A stretch of 64,000 nucleotides of DNA from contig JAMLIO010000003.1 of assembly GCA_023954155.1 (NCBI GenBank), positions 124,001 to 188,000 of the forward strand, read 5' to 3'. Source of the stretch: Pseudobdellovibrionaceae bacterium. Its GTDB lineage: Bacteria; Bdellovibrionota; Bdellovibrionia; Bdellovibrionales; UBA1609. Of this stretch, positions 33,639-43,665 are shown piece after piece; positions within the stretch are counted from its first letter, which is position 1; the number at the start of each line of letters is the position of its first letter. The notes beneath the pieces are model-generated. The model had not been told where the DNA came from. It searched no databases and saw only the letters and a program-made list of their open reading frames with translations. The position numbers and the translations under genes are program-made.

Positions 33639-34778
33639 TTATGCAAAGGACAGCATGGCGCGCTTTAAAGTCAGTCGCCAGATTTTATAACTGATCAACC
33701 ACTCAGACTTTTCTTTTTGCCACTGACGTTTAATCTCATCCATTCTTCGCTTATAGTCTTGTGTCTTTTCGGCTTTAAGCTTCACATACTCTTTCTTTAA
33801 AGCGTTGATTTTGGTTTGCGCCTCAAGCAACCTAGCTTTTAAATCCTCAAGATGAATCTGCCAATGAGCATAATGATCTACCGAAGTCTTTTGCGCTAAA
33901 CGCTTTTCATCCATTAACAATTTGGCTTTTAAGATCTCTTCTTCAGGAGCCTTTCTTAAGCTATAAACCAAACCTAACTTTGCTTTGAACTTGATCAACC
34001 ATTTTGTGGGATCCCAGTGATACCATCTGATTCCATTTCTGTAGTCGTTAGCAAATAAATGATGGAAGTTATGATAACCCTCACCAAAAGTTAAAAAAGC
34101 AGCAAATAGATTATCTTTAGCAGAATTTTGATCTGTATAGGTCTGCTTTCCCCACCAGTGACTTAACGAATTGATCAAGAATGTGCCATGGTGCACGCAC
34201 ACCAGTCTCATAAATCCACCCAAGGCCAAACCACCTAAGAAGGAATTAAATATCCACAACCCTAACAGTCCTGGCAAAATCAATCCCATAAAAATAGCAA
34301 TGGGCACGTAGTACTTATCCTGCCACATCACGATCTTGTCATTCACTAGGTCTCTTTGATAAGCCTTGTAGTGAGGGTGTTGCTCTTCTTTAAAAAGCAT
34401 CCAGCCTATATGGGCATACAAAAAACCTTTTTTAATAGAGTAGGGGTCCTTGTCAGAATCCACAAATCTATGATGAATTCTATGGTCAGTGGCCCACTTT
34501 AAAATTGAGTTTTGAAATGCTGCCGCACCAAACAAAGCATACATCAAGCGCACAAATGTGCTGGCCTCGTAAGACTTGTGCGAAAACAGTCTGTGGTATC
34601 CGCCCGTGATCGACATGGCTGTGATTGTATAAAAAACACCAAACAGAACTATAGACCACCAGCTGAAATTTCCGCTCATGATATACCAAACGGTCAAAAC
34701 CACAGCAGTAACAGGTGTCAGAGTTAAAAATAAAGTGGGCAATATATCTAGATTAGATAATTTATAATTGGGTTTCAT
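33639..34778 (-). CDS. Acyl-CoA/acyl-lipid delta-9-type fatty acid desaturase
   Basis: The membrane di-iron desaturase introduces a double bond into a saturated acyl chain. All three His boxes are present: HRLFSH (62-67), HRIHH (99-103) and HNFHH (236-240). Transmembrane pairs lie near 12-55 and 158-200. The core ends near residue 285. An additional Lys/Glu-rich coiled coil of about 80 residues (near 295-365) is not part of usual stearoyl-CoA-type desaturases. ATG at 34778 has GGGGGAGG upstream. It is a single gene; temperature or membrane-fluidity control is likely for this class but not shown here. Confidence 0.9.
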   Translation of the reverse strand: MKPNYKLSNLDILPTLFLTLTPVTAVVLTVWYIMSGNFSWWSIVLFGVFYTITAMSITGGYHRLFSHKSYEASTFVRLMYALFGAAAFQNSILKWATDHRIHHRFVDSDKDPYSIKKGFLYAHIGWMLFKEEQHPHYKAYQRDLVNDKIVMWQDKYYVPIAIFMGLILPGLLGLWIFNSFLGGLALGGFMRLVCVHHGTFLINSLSHWWGKQTYTDQNSAKDNLFAAFLTFGEGYHNFHHLFANDYRNGIRWYHWDPTKWLIKFKAKLGLVYSLRKAPEEEILKAKLLMDEKRLAQKTSVDHYAHWQIHLEDLKARLLEAQTKINALKKEYVKLKAEKTQDYKRRMDEIKRQWQKEKSEWLISYKIWRLTLKRAMLSFA

Positions 34779-34883
34779 GGTTGTTACCTCCCCCTTAATG
34801 AACTGCTACAAGAATAACAGAAAGTGATGAACAATCTATCTTTATCGTCCCGCTCAATGAAATCCTCATAAAAAGGTCCAGAT

Positions 34884-34916
34884 ACAAAAAAAGCCCTAGT
34901 CATCACGACCAAGGCT
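34884..34916 (-). terminator. Rho-independent terminator after hppA
   Basis: On the minus strand a 10-bp stem (two G-U pairs, 34892-34901 with 34907-34916, loop 5) is followed by a T7 run. It lies about 70 bases past the hppA stop. Confidence 0.82.
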
Positions 34917-34985
34917 CTTATATTCGTTTCTTTTTAAGTAGAGCCATAGGCACTTTTCTTAAAAAGTTTTAAATTTTAAGTGTTC

Positions 34986-37046
34986 CTAACCACCAATTGT
35001 TGCAATCAAAGGAGCAATGGCTAAAGAGACCACGCTCATCACCTTAATCAGAATGGCCACACCTGGACCAGAAGTGTCTTTGAACGGATCACCCACTGTG
35101 TCTCCCACAACAGCTCCTTTATGAGCCTCAGAACCTTTAGCGTGACCCGCTAAGTTTCCTTTTTCAATGTACTTCTTCGCATTGTCCCAAGCTCCGCCTG
35201 CGTTAGCCATAAATAAAGCCATGGTGGCTCCAACAGCTAAAGCACCAGCAAGCATCCCCGCTAACGCAATAGGACCTAACACAAAACCCACTGCAACTGG
35301 AGCAAGTACAGCAATCAAACCAGGAACAATCATTTCAAACAGAGCCGCTTTAGTTGTGATGTCTACAATCTTTGCTGAGTCAGGATCAGCTTTGCCCTCA
35401 AGAAGACCTGTGATTTCTTTAAATTGTCTTCCAATTTCAACCACAATACTTTGGGCCGCTCTACCCACTGCGGTCATAGTTGTTGCCGCCACTAAGAATG
35501 GCAAAACTGAACCAATTAAAAGCCCAATCAAAACACCAGAAGAAGTCAGGTTCAGAGCAATCTCATCTAAGTTGTTAAGCACACGCACATGGTTGACTTC
35601 CATATTGAAAGCACTAAATAATGCCACCACAGTAAGTACAGCAGAACCAATCGCAAAACCTTTCCCGATGGCCGCAGTGGTGTTACCCACAGAATCTAGT
35701 TCATCAGTGATTGCTCTTGTTTCTGGTCCCAAACCAGACATTTCAGAAATTCCACCCGCGTTGTCAGCGATAGGACCATAAGCGTCCACAGTCATCACTA
35801 CAGCAGTACCTGCAAGCATACCTACGGCAGCAATAGCTATTCCGTATAAGCCCAAAGCAATGTCTGCCACATACGCCGAAGCAATCACCACAGCTAATGA
35901 CACAGCTACAGATTCCATACCTACAGCTAAACCACGAATTAAGTTGGTCGCTGGTCCAGTGATAGAGGCTTCCGCCACTAACTTAATGGGACGAGCACTG
36001 GTGTAATAGTCTGTGATCAGACCAATCAAAGCTCCACCAATGGCACCTGCCGCAAGAGCTTGAGTCACGGCCTGGCTGATTCCCCAAATGGGCATCAAGA
36101 TCGCAGAGGCGATAGTTAAAAGAATAGGTGGAATCAATAAAGCCAAACGTAAAACCATGGCTGGTGAAGAATTAGAAAGAAGTCGTGTCACAAAAATCGT
36201 GAGCATGGAAATTCCAATCCCTAATGCTGAAAGCAGTAACGGTAAGAACAAAGCTGTTGTTCTAATGTCTGCATCTCCTGTCACTAAATTTGAAAGTGCG
36301 TCTGTGTTTACGGTCAGTGCAATCGCCATTGCGGCAACGATGGCCGCAATCATAGATTCATAAATATCTGCACCCATACCTGCAACGTCACCCACATTGT
36401 CACCAACGTTATCTGCAATCACTCCAGGATTTCTTGGATCATCTTCGGGAATGCCTTCAATGACTTTACCTGCGATGTCTGCACCCACGTCTGCGGCTTT
36501 GGTATAAATACCGCCACCAATTCTAGCAAACAGAGCAATAGATGAAGCTCCCACAGCAAAAGAGTGAATCACAGTTCCTAAAGAATCCGTGCCCCAATAC
36601 ATTTGAGACAGCACACCAATTCCTAACAGTCCTAAGCCCGCCACACATAGACCCATGACTGCACCACCGTCTAGGGCAACAAGAAGTGCCTTTGACTTTG
36701 AACCCGTTCTTGCGGCTTGAGCCGTACGAACGTTGGCATAGGTCGCAGCTTTCATTCCAAAAAAACCAGCAAGCAAACTTAAGAACGCACCTAAAGCAAA
36801 ACAGGCTGACGCCAACCAACCTAAAGGTGACACACCTAAAGCAACTGAAACCACTAGGGCATAAATAGCAAGAACCTTATACTCGCGAGATAAAAAGGCC
36901 ATCGCCCCTTCACGAACATATTGTGAAATTCGATTCATGTCCTCATTGCCTGTTTCTTGGGACTTCACTCTGAAGTATAAAACCAGAGCAAAGACTAGAC
37001 CTAAACCACCCGCCAAAGCTGGAGCCATTAGATAATTCTCGATCAT
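34986..37046 (-). CDS. hppA: Membrane-bound ion-pumping pyrophosphatase, K+-dependent type
   Basis: HppA couples pyrophosphate hydrolysis to H+ or Na+ export. The 686-residue protein has about 16 transmembrane helices and the signature [20 protein letters not shown] (186-205) with [19 protein letters not shown] (213-231), the Mg-PPi site. [10 protein letters not shown] (454-463) has Ala rather than Lys at the first variable position and Gly rather than Thr later, which marks the K+-dependent subfamily. H+ versus Na+ specificity is not decided here. The C-terminal substrate motif [14 protein letters not shown] is intact. The start has TTAGGAG upstream. It is divergent from the secreted gene at 37293. 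Confidence 0.95.
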   Translation of the reverse strand: MIENYLMAPALAGGLGLVFALVLYFRVKSQETGNEDMNRISQYVREGAMAFLSREYKVLAIYALVVSVALGVSPLGWLASACFALGAFLSLLAGFFGMKAATYANVRTAQAARTGSKSKALLVALDGGAVMGLCVAGLGLLGIGVLSQMYWGTDSLGTVIHSFAVGASSIALFARIGGGIYTKAADVGADIAGKVIEGIPEDDPRNPGVIADNVGDNVGDVAGMGADIYESMIAAIVAAMAIALTVNTDALSNLVTGDADIRTTALFLPLLLSALGIGISMLTIFVTRLLSNSSPAMVLRLALLIPPILLTIASAILMPIWGISQAVTQALAAGAIGGALIGLITDYYTSARPIKLVAEASITGPATNLIRGLAVGMESVAVSLAVVIASAYVADIALGLYGIAIAAVGMLAGTAVVMTVDAYGPIADNAGGISEMSGLGPETRAITDELDSVGNTTAAIGKGFAIGSAVLTVVALFSAFNMEVNHVRVLNNLDEIALNLTSSGVLIGLLIGSVLPFLVAATTMTAVGRAAQSIVVEIGRQFKEITGLLEGKADPDSAKIVDITTKAALFEMIVPGLIAVLAPVAVGFVLGPIALAGMLAGALAVGATMALFMANAGGAWDNAKKYIEKGNLAGHAKGSEAHKGAVVGDTVGDPFKDTSGPGVAILIKVMSVVSLAIAPLIATIGG

Positions 37047-37292
37047 GCTTAATCTCCTAAAAAGATAATTTGAATAAAGGTTTAACTATAATGAACTAGC
37101 ACAGATCAAAAAAATGACAAAGCGAATAAAGTGAAATTTACGTGCTGAGCAAAAAGCCCTCACCGTATTGCTTATTTTTTAAGCAAGGACTTTTGTTGAG
37201 AGATCGCCATGAAAACAAAAAACTCTTAGGCAGTTAGTTGTTTACTAAGATAGACTGTTTTTATCCACTCACACAAAAGGGGATCAAATACT

Positions 37293-37880
37293 ATGGCGCT
37301 AAAGCTTTGGATCACAAGTCTTGCTCTATGTCTTGTTACAAGTGCTCAAGCTAGTTTCTTAGATTGCACACAGTCAAAGTGGTGGAAACCCGAAGTGGTG
37401 CTTGATGCTCCCGAAGATCTTGCTCAGTTTATCACTATTGAAAACGACGGTGAGCTAGTAAAATTGCAAAACAGCACAGATAAATCCTTGTATCTGGTGT
37501 ACCAAGATAAAAAAGTGTACCGACTCGTGAAAAATAAGGTCTACAAAAAGGTCAAAGTGAAATCCAAAGACAAGTGGCTTAAGGTTCAGCACGAAGTTCT
37601 TTCCGATGTGGGGGCTGGCAAAAACAAAAAAACAGATGCCTCTTACCTGATTCTGACCAAAGAGGATTACAAACGCTTTGCCACATCCCCTGCTCCACAG
37701 CAAAAATCTTTTTTTAATCAGCTCGATAAATGTGGCAAAGGCAGACTTGCAGGTCGCCCTGATGCCAACATTGCTTTTAAGTTTTTTTTGAACCACAACA
37801 AAGAATCACAAGTGATCAATGGTCAGGTGATTTTAGTTCCTAACAAAAACTACAACCCTGAAGTTCCGTGTTGTAAATAA
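37293..37880 (+). CDS. Unknown secreted basic protein
   Basis: A 195-residue protein with a signal peptide (cleavage near AQA-SF) and a lysine-rich mature region containing short beta-like repeats (KVYRLVKNKVYKKVKVKSKDKW). It has four cysteines: one at the mature N-terminus, one in LDKCGKG and two adjacent at the C-terminus (VPCCK). No family is recognised. AAAGGGGA precedes ATG. It is a single gene between hppA and the convergent ndh. Confidence 0.7.
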   Translation: MALKLWITSLALCLVTSAQASFLDCTQSKWWKPEVVLDAPEDLAQFITIENDGELVKLQNSTDKSLYLVYQDKKVYRLVKNKVYKKVKVKSKDKWLKVQHEVLSDVGAGKNKKTDASYLILTKEDYKRFATSPAPQQKSFFNQLDKCGKGRLAGRPDANIAFKFFLNHNKESQVINGQVILVPNKNYNPEVPCCK

Positions 37881-37898
37881 AAATTTATTGATATTTCC

Positions 37899-39200
37899 CT
37901 ATGTGTGATCGGTGCGTTTGCCTAAACGCCAATTTTTATCTGTGATCAATCGTGAACCACGTTTAGAAAAAATGTAGCTCCATGCCCACTGAGCCATAAC
38001 TGAAATTCTATTCTTAAACCCGATCAGATAAAAAATATGAATGAACAGCCATGTGTACCATGCCCACAATCCTGAAAATTTAAGCTTGCCCGATTGAACA
38101 ATGGCACTTTTTTTCCCGATAGTGGCCATGATCCCTTTGTTTATATATTTAAAGGGCTTACGTTGAGCCTGGCCTGAGACTTCACTTAAGATTGTCTTTG
38201 CCGCATACTTGCCTGCTTGGATCGCTGCGGGAGCTAAACCAGGAACTTGTATTCCTTCACTGATGATATGAGCCATATCACCAATAACAAATACATTTGA
38301 AAACTGTGATACAGCCAAATCTGGTCCTACCATGACTCGTCCTGCCCGATCAGTCTCAACTTCTGGAGTCCATTTGAGTCTAACCGCTTCCACTCCAGCT
38401 GCCCATATAACAGTTCTTGCAGGAATAAATTGATCTGTGCACATTTGCACACCATTATGATTGATCTCAGTGACTCGAATTTGCGTGTAAACTTCAACGC
38501 CTAACTTTTCTAAAGCCTTTTGCGCTTTGACAGAAAGACTTTCGTCAAAAGCAGCAAGCACTCTTGATCCTGCCTCTACCAAAATCACACGCGCACTACT
38601 GGGATCTATTCTGCGAAAGTCTTTCACCAAAACAGTTCTGCTGATATCGGCAATAGCTCCCGCCATTTCCACACCTGTGGGCCCTCCGCCCACAACCACA
38701 AAGGTCAAAAGCGCTTGCTGAATTTCAGCTGAGTCTTCATTTTCGGCCCGTTCAAATGCCGCTAAAATACGACGGCGTATCTCTGTTGCCTGTTCTACGG
38801 ATTTTAAACCTGGAGCAAACTCTTCCCACTCGGGCTTGCCAAAGTAACTATGGTTAGCTCCACAAGCTACAATCAGATAGTCATATTCAATGACGGAATC
38901 TGAATACCCTAGCCCGTGACCATGACGTTCACGAACAACGACCTTTTTTTCTTGCAAACAAATTTCTTTTGCTGTTCCCCATACTACTTTAATGTTTGGA
39001 GCTTTCACAAATTGCGCACGTATTGGAGCTGCAATATCCGCAGGATTAAGACCCGCTGTGGCCACTTGATACAACAAAGGTTGGAAAAGGTGGTGATTCT
39101 TTCGATCTAATAATGTCACTTGAATGTTTTTTTTGTTTTCGAAATATTTGGCGGCATTTAAACCTGCAAAGCCGCCACCTATAATCAAAACTTTTGTCAC
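37899..39200 (-). CDS. ndh: Type II NADH dehydrogenase (NDH-2)
   Basis: This 433-residue flavoprotein transfers electrons from NADH to quinone without pumping ions. The FAD site is VLIIGGGFAGLNAAKYFE and the NADH site is VVVGGGPTGVEMAGAIADI; FVIGDMAH lies in the second FAD motif. The C-terminal amphipathic membrane anchor (WLFIHIFYLIGFKNRISVM) is typical. GTG at 39200 starts directly at the GxGxxG strand, while the longer frame to 39365 would overlap the upstream gene. It begins 7 bases after the small secreted gene and is thus the last gene of the phnDCE-like operon. With Nqr also present, the cell has two NADH:quinone routes. Confidence 0.92.
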   Translation of the reverse strand: MTKVLIIGGGFAGLNAAKYFENKKNIQVTLLDRKNHHLFQPLLYQVATAGLNPADIAAPIRAQFVKAPNIKVVWGTAKEICLQEKKVVVRERHGHGLGYSDSVIEYDYLIVACGANHSYFGKPEWEEFAPGLKSVEQATEIRRRILAAFERAENEDSAEIQQALLTFVVVGGGPTGVEMAGAIADISRTVLVKDFRRIDPSSARVILVEAGSRVLAAFDESLSVKAQKALEKLGVEVYTQIRVTEINHNGVQMCTDQFIPARTVIWAAGVEAVRLKWTPEVETDRAGRVMVGPDLAVSQFSNVFVIGDMAHIISEGIQVPGLAPAAIQAGKYAAKTILSEVSGQAQRKPFKYINKGIMATIGKKSAIVQSGKLKFSGLWAWYTWLFIHIFYLIGFKNRISVMAQWAWSYIFSKRGSRLITDKNWRLGKRTDHT

Positions 39201-39207
39201 TTGAACT

Positions 39208-39600
39208 TTACCGCCACCAAGAAGACTCTGAATCCATAACAATACCGTTATAGATGAGTGTGCCTTGAAATTTTTCTGAAGTCCCTTCCAAGCACACCAA
39301 AAACCAATAGGTGTTAGAGTCATTTGTATGAGTGATCTGCACATACCCTCGAATAATATGGGCACAGTTGGCTGTGTTATTTTCGTAATGTTCTAAACCC
39401 CAAATGTCAGATTCAGTGATGATTCCTTCATAAGCCTTTGTCACAGCCATTCTGGTGGCCTGCTCTTGAGCCTCTGTTACTTTTTCTGGGCGATTTTTTG
39501 TAAAGCCTAGCTGCTGCCAAAAGAAAATAGGAAAAGCAAAAGCACTGGTGCTACTGAGCACAAGACTTACAAAAAATAAATTTCTTATCAAAGTTTTCAT
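39208..39600 (-). CDS. Unknown small secreted protein in phn-ndh operon
   Basis: A 130-residue protein with a signal peptide (cleavage near AFA-FP). The mature part has a pair of cysteines (NCAHIIRGYVQIT and FLVCLEG) and a beta-rich C-terminus (YWFLVCLEGTSEKFQGTLIYNG). No family is recognised. It starts 2 bases after the phnE stop and ends 7 bases before ndh, so it is cotranscribed with both. A periplasmic accessory role is only a guess. Confidence 0.72.
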   Translation of the reverse strand: MKTLIRNLFFVSLVLSSTSAFAFPIFFWQQLGFTKNRPEKVTEAQEQATRMAVTKAYEGIITESDIWGLEHYENNTANCAHIIRGYVQITHTNDSNTYWFLVCLEGTSEKFQGTLIYNGIVMDSESSWWR

Positions 39601-39602
39601 AG

Positions 39603-40691
39603 CTACTTCAATGCTTCACGTATGTACGCCGATGCTGCATCCATCACCCACACGACAACTGCAATCACTAAAATAATACAACCCACTTCGGGCCACATAG
39701 CTTGACCTTGATATTTGATCAACATTGTACCAATACCGCCCCCACCGACAAGACCAATGATGGTGGCCATTCTCACGTTGATGTCCCAACGATAAATAGT
39801 AAACGCGATGTAAGGCAGAACCACTTGCGGCACAATCGCAAACCACACTGTCTGAACGGCGTTGGCCCCAGTAGATTTAATACCTTCTATAGGTCCATCA
39901 CTAACGCCTTCTACGATTTCTGAATACTGCTTAGCTAAAGAGGCCACCGAGTGAATCAATAAAGCAAGCATCCCTGCAAAAGGACCAATACCTACCCAGA
40001 CCGTAAAAATAATAGCCCAAATTAAAGGTTCCACTGAGCGAGTGATGTTTAATAAAGTTCTTAACAGGGCATAAAAAGCAAAAGCCACAGGATGCACCAT
40101 AATGTTTTTAGAACACAAAAACGAAAGCACAAAAGCTATAGGTACCGCGATCACTGTAGCCAAGAAAGCGATAAAGATGGTTTCAACCACCTCCACAATA
40201 GCCATCGGCAATAGACCCAGATTGGCATTCAATAGTCCTTGAAATAACTTGGTCGCTCCTTCAAAACCATCAGGGTCTGTCAGCTCATACCAACTGGCTT
40301 CTGTTACTGAAATACTTAAAATTAAAGTCGCCAGAAATGTAAGCGTTAAATGCACACCATAAACGCTTGTGAAAAAACCTTGCTCGATAATGTCTTGCTT
40401 ACGATTGGCATTAGAAAATAAATAATCTCCTAAAGTTGAAAATCCCAACTTATAAAAAAGCACGGCCACACCCGCGCAGACCACAAGCAACACGGCATAA
40501 ACACTAGCCATCATCGACATGTTAGCTACAGCCCATTTTTGGTCCATATACAAAAAGCTATCACTGAATAAAGAGATGATCTGAATCCCTAAAAAGAAAA
40601 ACACTAAAACCGAATAACTGAAAAATAAGGCGTCAAAAAAAATCTTCTTAGGAGAGTAAACCGCTCCTATGCTGTTACTACTAGTTGACAT
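39603..40691 (-). CDS. phnE: PhnE-type ABC transporter permease
   Basis: The 362-residue permease has about eight hydrophobic segments, three in an N-terminal extension (residues 20-125) and the rest in the BPD_transp_1 domain. The EAA-like cytoplasmic loop is VEGVSDGPIEGIKSTGANAVQT, followed by VPQVVLPYIAFTIYRWDINVRMATIIGLVGGGGIG, highly characteristic of PhnE. It imports phosphonate, phosphite or phosphate esters with PhnC and PhnD. ATG at 40691 follows GGAGG and overlaps the phnC end by 11 bases; the longer frame to 40778 is unlikely. Confidence 0.9.
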   Translation of the reverse strand: MSTSSNSIGAVYSPKKIFFDALFFSYSVLVFFFLGIQIISLFSDSFLYMDQKWAVANMSMMASVYAVLLVVCAGVAVLFYKLGFSTLGDYLFSNANRKQDIIEQGFFTSVYGVHLTLTFLATLILSISVTEASWYELTDPDGFEGATKLFQGLLNANLGLLPMAIVEVVETIFIAFLATVIAVPIAFVLSFLCSKNIMVHPVAFAFYALLRTLLNITRSVEPLIWAIIFTVWVGIGPFAGMLALLIHSVASLAKQYSEIVEGVSDGPIEGIKSTGANAVQTVWFAIVPQVVLPYIAFTIYRWDINVRMATIIGLVGGGGIGTMLIKYQGQAMWPEVGCIILVIAVVVWVMDAASAYIREALK

Positions 40692-41466
40692 GGACCTCCT
40701 TAGCGCCTTCACCATAAATCTTTGCAAACCATGCTTCATCAATATGGCTTGGACTACCTTCAAATACGATTTCCCCACCCTTAAGAGCGATCACACGTGT
40801 GGCGTACTGTCTGACTAAAGATAAAAAGTGCAAATTACAGATCATGGTGATTCCCAATTCTTGATTTACCTTTCTAAGATAGTCCATCACCACATGACAT
40901 GTCGCTGGGTCTAAGCTGGCAACGGGTTCATCAGCCAACAGAACTTCAGGAACTTGTGTCAAAGCTCTAGCAATAGCCACGCGTTGCTGTTGTCCTCCTG
41001 ATAATTGGTCCGCACGAACGCGAGCTTTGTTCTCAATACCCACAAGTTTTAGATATTCTAAAGCCTTTTCACGATCTTGCTTAGAAAACATTTTAAAGAC
41101 ACTTTTAAACGTACCCATACCACCTAAGCGTCCCATAAGAACATTGCTCATCACAGAATGTCTGGGAATCAGGTTAAAGTGCTGGAAGATCATAGCAATG
41201 CGACGACGAAGATTTAAAATCTCACGCCCCTTAATATTATCAATTCTTTGATTATTGAAGCTGATCTCACCCGATGTAGGGTCATGCAAACGATTCAGAC
41301 ATCTAAGTAGAGTGGACTTTCCTGAACCACTCAGCCCAATGATGACCAAAAACTCACCTGGGTACACATCAAAGCTCACACCCTTTAAAGCTTGCACGCC
41401 ATTATCATAGGTCTTAGTCAGATTTTTGACCGATAAAATCGGCTTTGCATTTTGCTCACTACTCAT
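40681..41466 (-). CDS. phnC: PhnC-type ABC transporter ATP-binding protein
   Basis: The 261-residue ATPase shows Walker A GLSGSGKSTLLR, Q-loop MIFQHFNLIPRHSV, signature LSGGQQQRVAIARAL, Walker B EVLLADEPVASLD and switch HFLSL (the usual H-loop, NLHF). FNLIPRHSVMSNVLMGRLG is diagnostic of the phosphonate family. It overlaps phnD by 4 bases (ATGA) and phnE by 11. It powers uptake of a phosphorus compound. Confidence 0.93.
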   Translation of the reverse strand: MSSEQNAKPILSVKNLTKTYDNGVQALKGVSFDVYPGEFLVIIGLSGSGKSTLLRCLNRLHDPTSGEISFNNQRIDNIKGREILNLRRRIAMIFQHFNLIPRHSVMSNVLMGRLGGMGTFKSVFKMFSKQDREKALEYLKLVGIENKARVRADQLSGGQQQRVAIARALTQVPEVLLADEPVASLDPATCHVVMDYLRKVNQELGITMICNLHFLSLVRQYATRVIALKGGEIVFEGSPSHIDEAWFAKIYGEGAKEVHVN

Positions 41467-42374
41467 TGATTCACCATTTCTGTTGCTGACTTACCTAGAT
41501 CTTTTAACATTTTCACCACAGGAGCATAGTCCTCATCCGTAGCACGAATAAAGCCTGTAACTGAAGACAGCTTTAGAAAGGTATCTCTGCCTTCTTCTGT
41601 TTGCACAAAGTCCTCTAGGGCTTTTACAATATTATTTTTTACTTCTTCTGGAAGATCTTTACGGAAGACAACGGGGTCATTGGGAATAGACTCTGTAAGC
41701 TCTAAAATTTTGACCTTCTCTTCCACATCAGGGTACTGAGTTTTCACTAAGCGTCTGGCATCTTGGATTTCCCCATCAGCCTTTGGAGAATAAAACGTGG
41801 CCCCCGCATCCACCTGCCCCTGATAAATCATCGACACCACATTGTCGTGCCTCATAGCAAACATATTATCTTTAGGTTTAATCTGTCTGTCTTTAAGAAC
41901 CTTGAGGGGCATTAAGTATCCACTGGTAGAGGATGGATCTACATAGGCAATGGTTTTGTTATTTAAGTCTTCTAATTTTTTGATCGGGCCATCGGCTCTT
42001 GCCAAGAATTGCGCTTTGTAAGAACTCTCACCATAACGAATGACTGTCAGTCTGGCTTGGGCTCCATACTTTTCATGAGCTAAGAGATACCCAAAAGTAT
42101 TGATCGAAGCCACATCCGCCCGCTTGGTGCCGAAAGCTTCCACCACGGCAATAAAACTTGTAGGGATACTGACTTTAAATTTGTAAGGCGTGTGCTCTTC
42201 TAAGTACTTTTCTAAAACTGAAGAGGTGTCTTCGATGACCTTCACATCTACTGAAGGGACGAAAAATAATTTGATGGGATTAGTTGCCGATCCAATTTCG
42301 CCACGTTCACGGCGAGTACATCCCATTGTTAATGCCATGGAACACATCATAACCAGCAGTAAGGCACGCTTCAT
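41463..42374 (-). CDS. phnD: PhnD-type phosphonate/phosphate-binding lipoprotein
   Basis: The 303-residue binding protein has a lipoprotein signal ending LTMGC (Cys19) and a type II periplasmic-binding fold. It contains IKLFFVPSVD at the start of lobe 1, NKTIAYVDPSSTSGYLMPLKVL (the conserved Ser-Thr-Ser phosphonate contact), VVSMIYQGQVDAGATFYSP and IPNDPVVFRKDLP. Lipidation keeps it at the inner or outer membrane face rather than free in the periplasm. GGGGGTCGAG precedes ATG. It heads the operon phnD-phnC-phnE-unknown-ndh. No PhnG-M lyase genes are seen, so the ligand may be phosphite, phosphate or a phosphonate used elsewhere. Confidence 0.92.
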   Translation of the reverse strand: MKRALLLVMMCSMALTMGCTRRERGEIGSATNPIKLFFVPSVDVKVIEDTSSVLEKYLEEHTPYKFKVSIPTSFIAVVEAFGTKRADVASINTFGYLLAHEKYGAQARLTVIRYGESSYKAQFLARADGPIKKLEDLNNKTIAYVDPSSTSGYLMPLKVLKDRQIKPKDNMFAMRHDNVVSMIYQGQVDAGATFYSPKADGEIQDARRLVKTQYPDVEEKVKILELTESIPNDPVVFRKDLPEEVKNNIVKALEDFVQTEEGRDTFLKLSSVTGFIRATDEDYAPVVKMLKDLGKSATEMVNQ

Positions 42375-42492
42375 CTCGACCCCCGAGTAAAATTTTTGAG
42401 CTATTTAGAATTAACAAATCATTACTTAAGGGCCAAGAGGATAGAGCTATGACGCAGGCGTTTGGCTCACATCTGCTTATTTTATCAACACA

Positions 42493-43509
42493 TCAGTGAG
42501 TGCCAGAATTTTTGGTTTTGATCCAAGAAAACAAACCTGAACCCAAGATGAGTGTAAGGATAATGGCCAAGGACCACACCACTGGAAACTTCCCACCAAA
42601 TAGCTCATTGAGGATCGTCATTTTTAAACCCACAAAAATGAGCACCAGAGACAAGCCATATTTAAGGTACTCAAAACGATCCACAATCCCAGCTAAAAAG
42701 AAATACATCGCTCGCAAGCCCAAAATGGCAAAAATATTAGACGTGAACACAATAAAAGGCTCTTTGGTCACAGCAAAGATGGCAGGTACAGAGTCAATTG
42801 CAAAAATGACATCTGAAAGTTCTAAGAATACGAGTGCTAAAAATAAAGGAGTGACATGCTTCACCCCATTCAGCACCACAAAGAAACTCTGTCCATGTAG
42901 TTCTGAGGTCACAGGATAAATCTTACGTATCCATTTGATGAGAAAGTTCTTCTCAGGATCGACTTTACTCTCTCCCCCAAAGACCAATTTCAAACCCGTA
43001 AAGATCAAGAAGCCACCGAACACCCACAACACCCAATGAAACTGCATCAGAATAGAGCCTAAGGCGATAAAAATAGCGCGGAACACAAGAGCCCCTAGTA
43101 TCCCAAAAAATAACACTCGGTGTTGATATTTTAAAGAGATATCAAAATAAGAAAAGATCAACACAAAGACAAAGATATTGTCCATAGCCAAACTCTTCTC
43201 GATCACAAGCCCTGTCAAAAACTCAAGAGCCACCTGTTTGGCTTTGTCAGCAGCTGGCATTCCCCACGTGCTTAAAAAATTTGGATCCGCAGAGAATTTA
43301 TTCAGACTGTAGAGATAAAATAACACATTAAAGACTAAGGCTAAAGATATCCACACGACAGTCCATACCGCCGCTTCTTTAATACTCACAGCGTGAGCTT
43401 TACGGTGAAACACTCCCAAATCTAAAGCTAACATGAGACAGACAAAGATAATAAAGCCAATATAGGCCCACCAATAATCAACAAGAGGAAACAAGACTTC
43501 ACTTGGCAT
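42493..43509 (-). CDS. TerC/Alx-family integral membrane protein
   Basis: The protein has about nine transmembrane helices and the TerC markers: LALDLGVFHRKAHAVSIKEA, FLTGLVIEKSLAMDNIFVFVLIFSYF, FLELSDVIFAIDSVPAIFAVT and SNIFAILGLRAMYFFLA. The conserved acidic residues in SLAMDN and SDVIFAIDS are proposed metal ligands. Alx/MeeF-type members export Mn2+. The neighbouring Mn-type SOD gene, divergently placed, fits a manganese theme, but that is inference. Start at 43509 (ATG) is uncertain; in-frame Met codons also occur at 43518 and 43545 and no clear Shine-Dalgarno decides. Confidence 0.87.
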   Translation of the reverse strand: MPSEVLFPLVDYWWAYIGFIIFVCLMLALDLGVFHRKAHAVSIKEAAVWTVVWISLALVFNVLFYLYSLNKFSADPNFLSTWGMPAADKAKQVALEFLTGLVIEKSLAMDNIFVFVLIFSYFDISLKYQHRVLFFGILGALVFRAIFIALGSILMQFHWVLWVFGGFLIFTGLKLVFGGESKVDPEKNFLIKWIRKIYPVTSELHGQSFFVVLNGVKHVTPLFLALVFLELSDVIFAIDSVPAIFAVTKEPFIVFTSNIFAILGLRAMYFFLAGIVDRFEYLKYGLSLVLIFVGLKMTILNELFGGKFPVVWSLAIILTLILGSGLFSWIKTKNSGTH

Positions 43510-43665
43510 GGGGGCCATTCTATAGAAGCAGAAATCCAAAAGCAACCTCCAGCGTTACCACCTTTATGGAAAGTCTGGTATGATGCCCGTGCAGCTTCTT
43601 TATTGAAACAAGCGCCCTTATCCCACTTGGGGATACCGTTAATCATTCGTAACAGGAGGTCAAAG

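Noticed and set aside
35167-35781. A 204-codon plus-strand frame inside hppA
   Set aside because: It is antisense to strongly conserved pyrophosphatase sequence and low in complexity (Ala/Thr/Ile/Pro), a typical shadow frame.
42393-42492. Pho-box-like repeats upstream of phnD
   Set aside because: No pair of CTGTCAT-like repeats is visible in the spacer, so phosphate control cannot be claimed from sequence.
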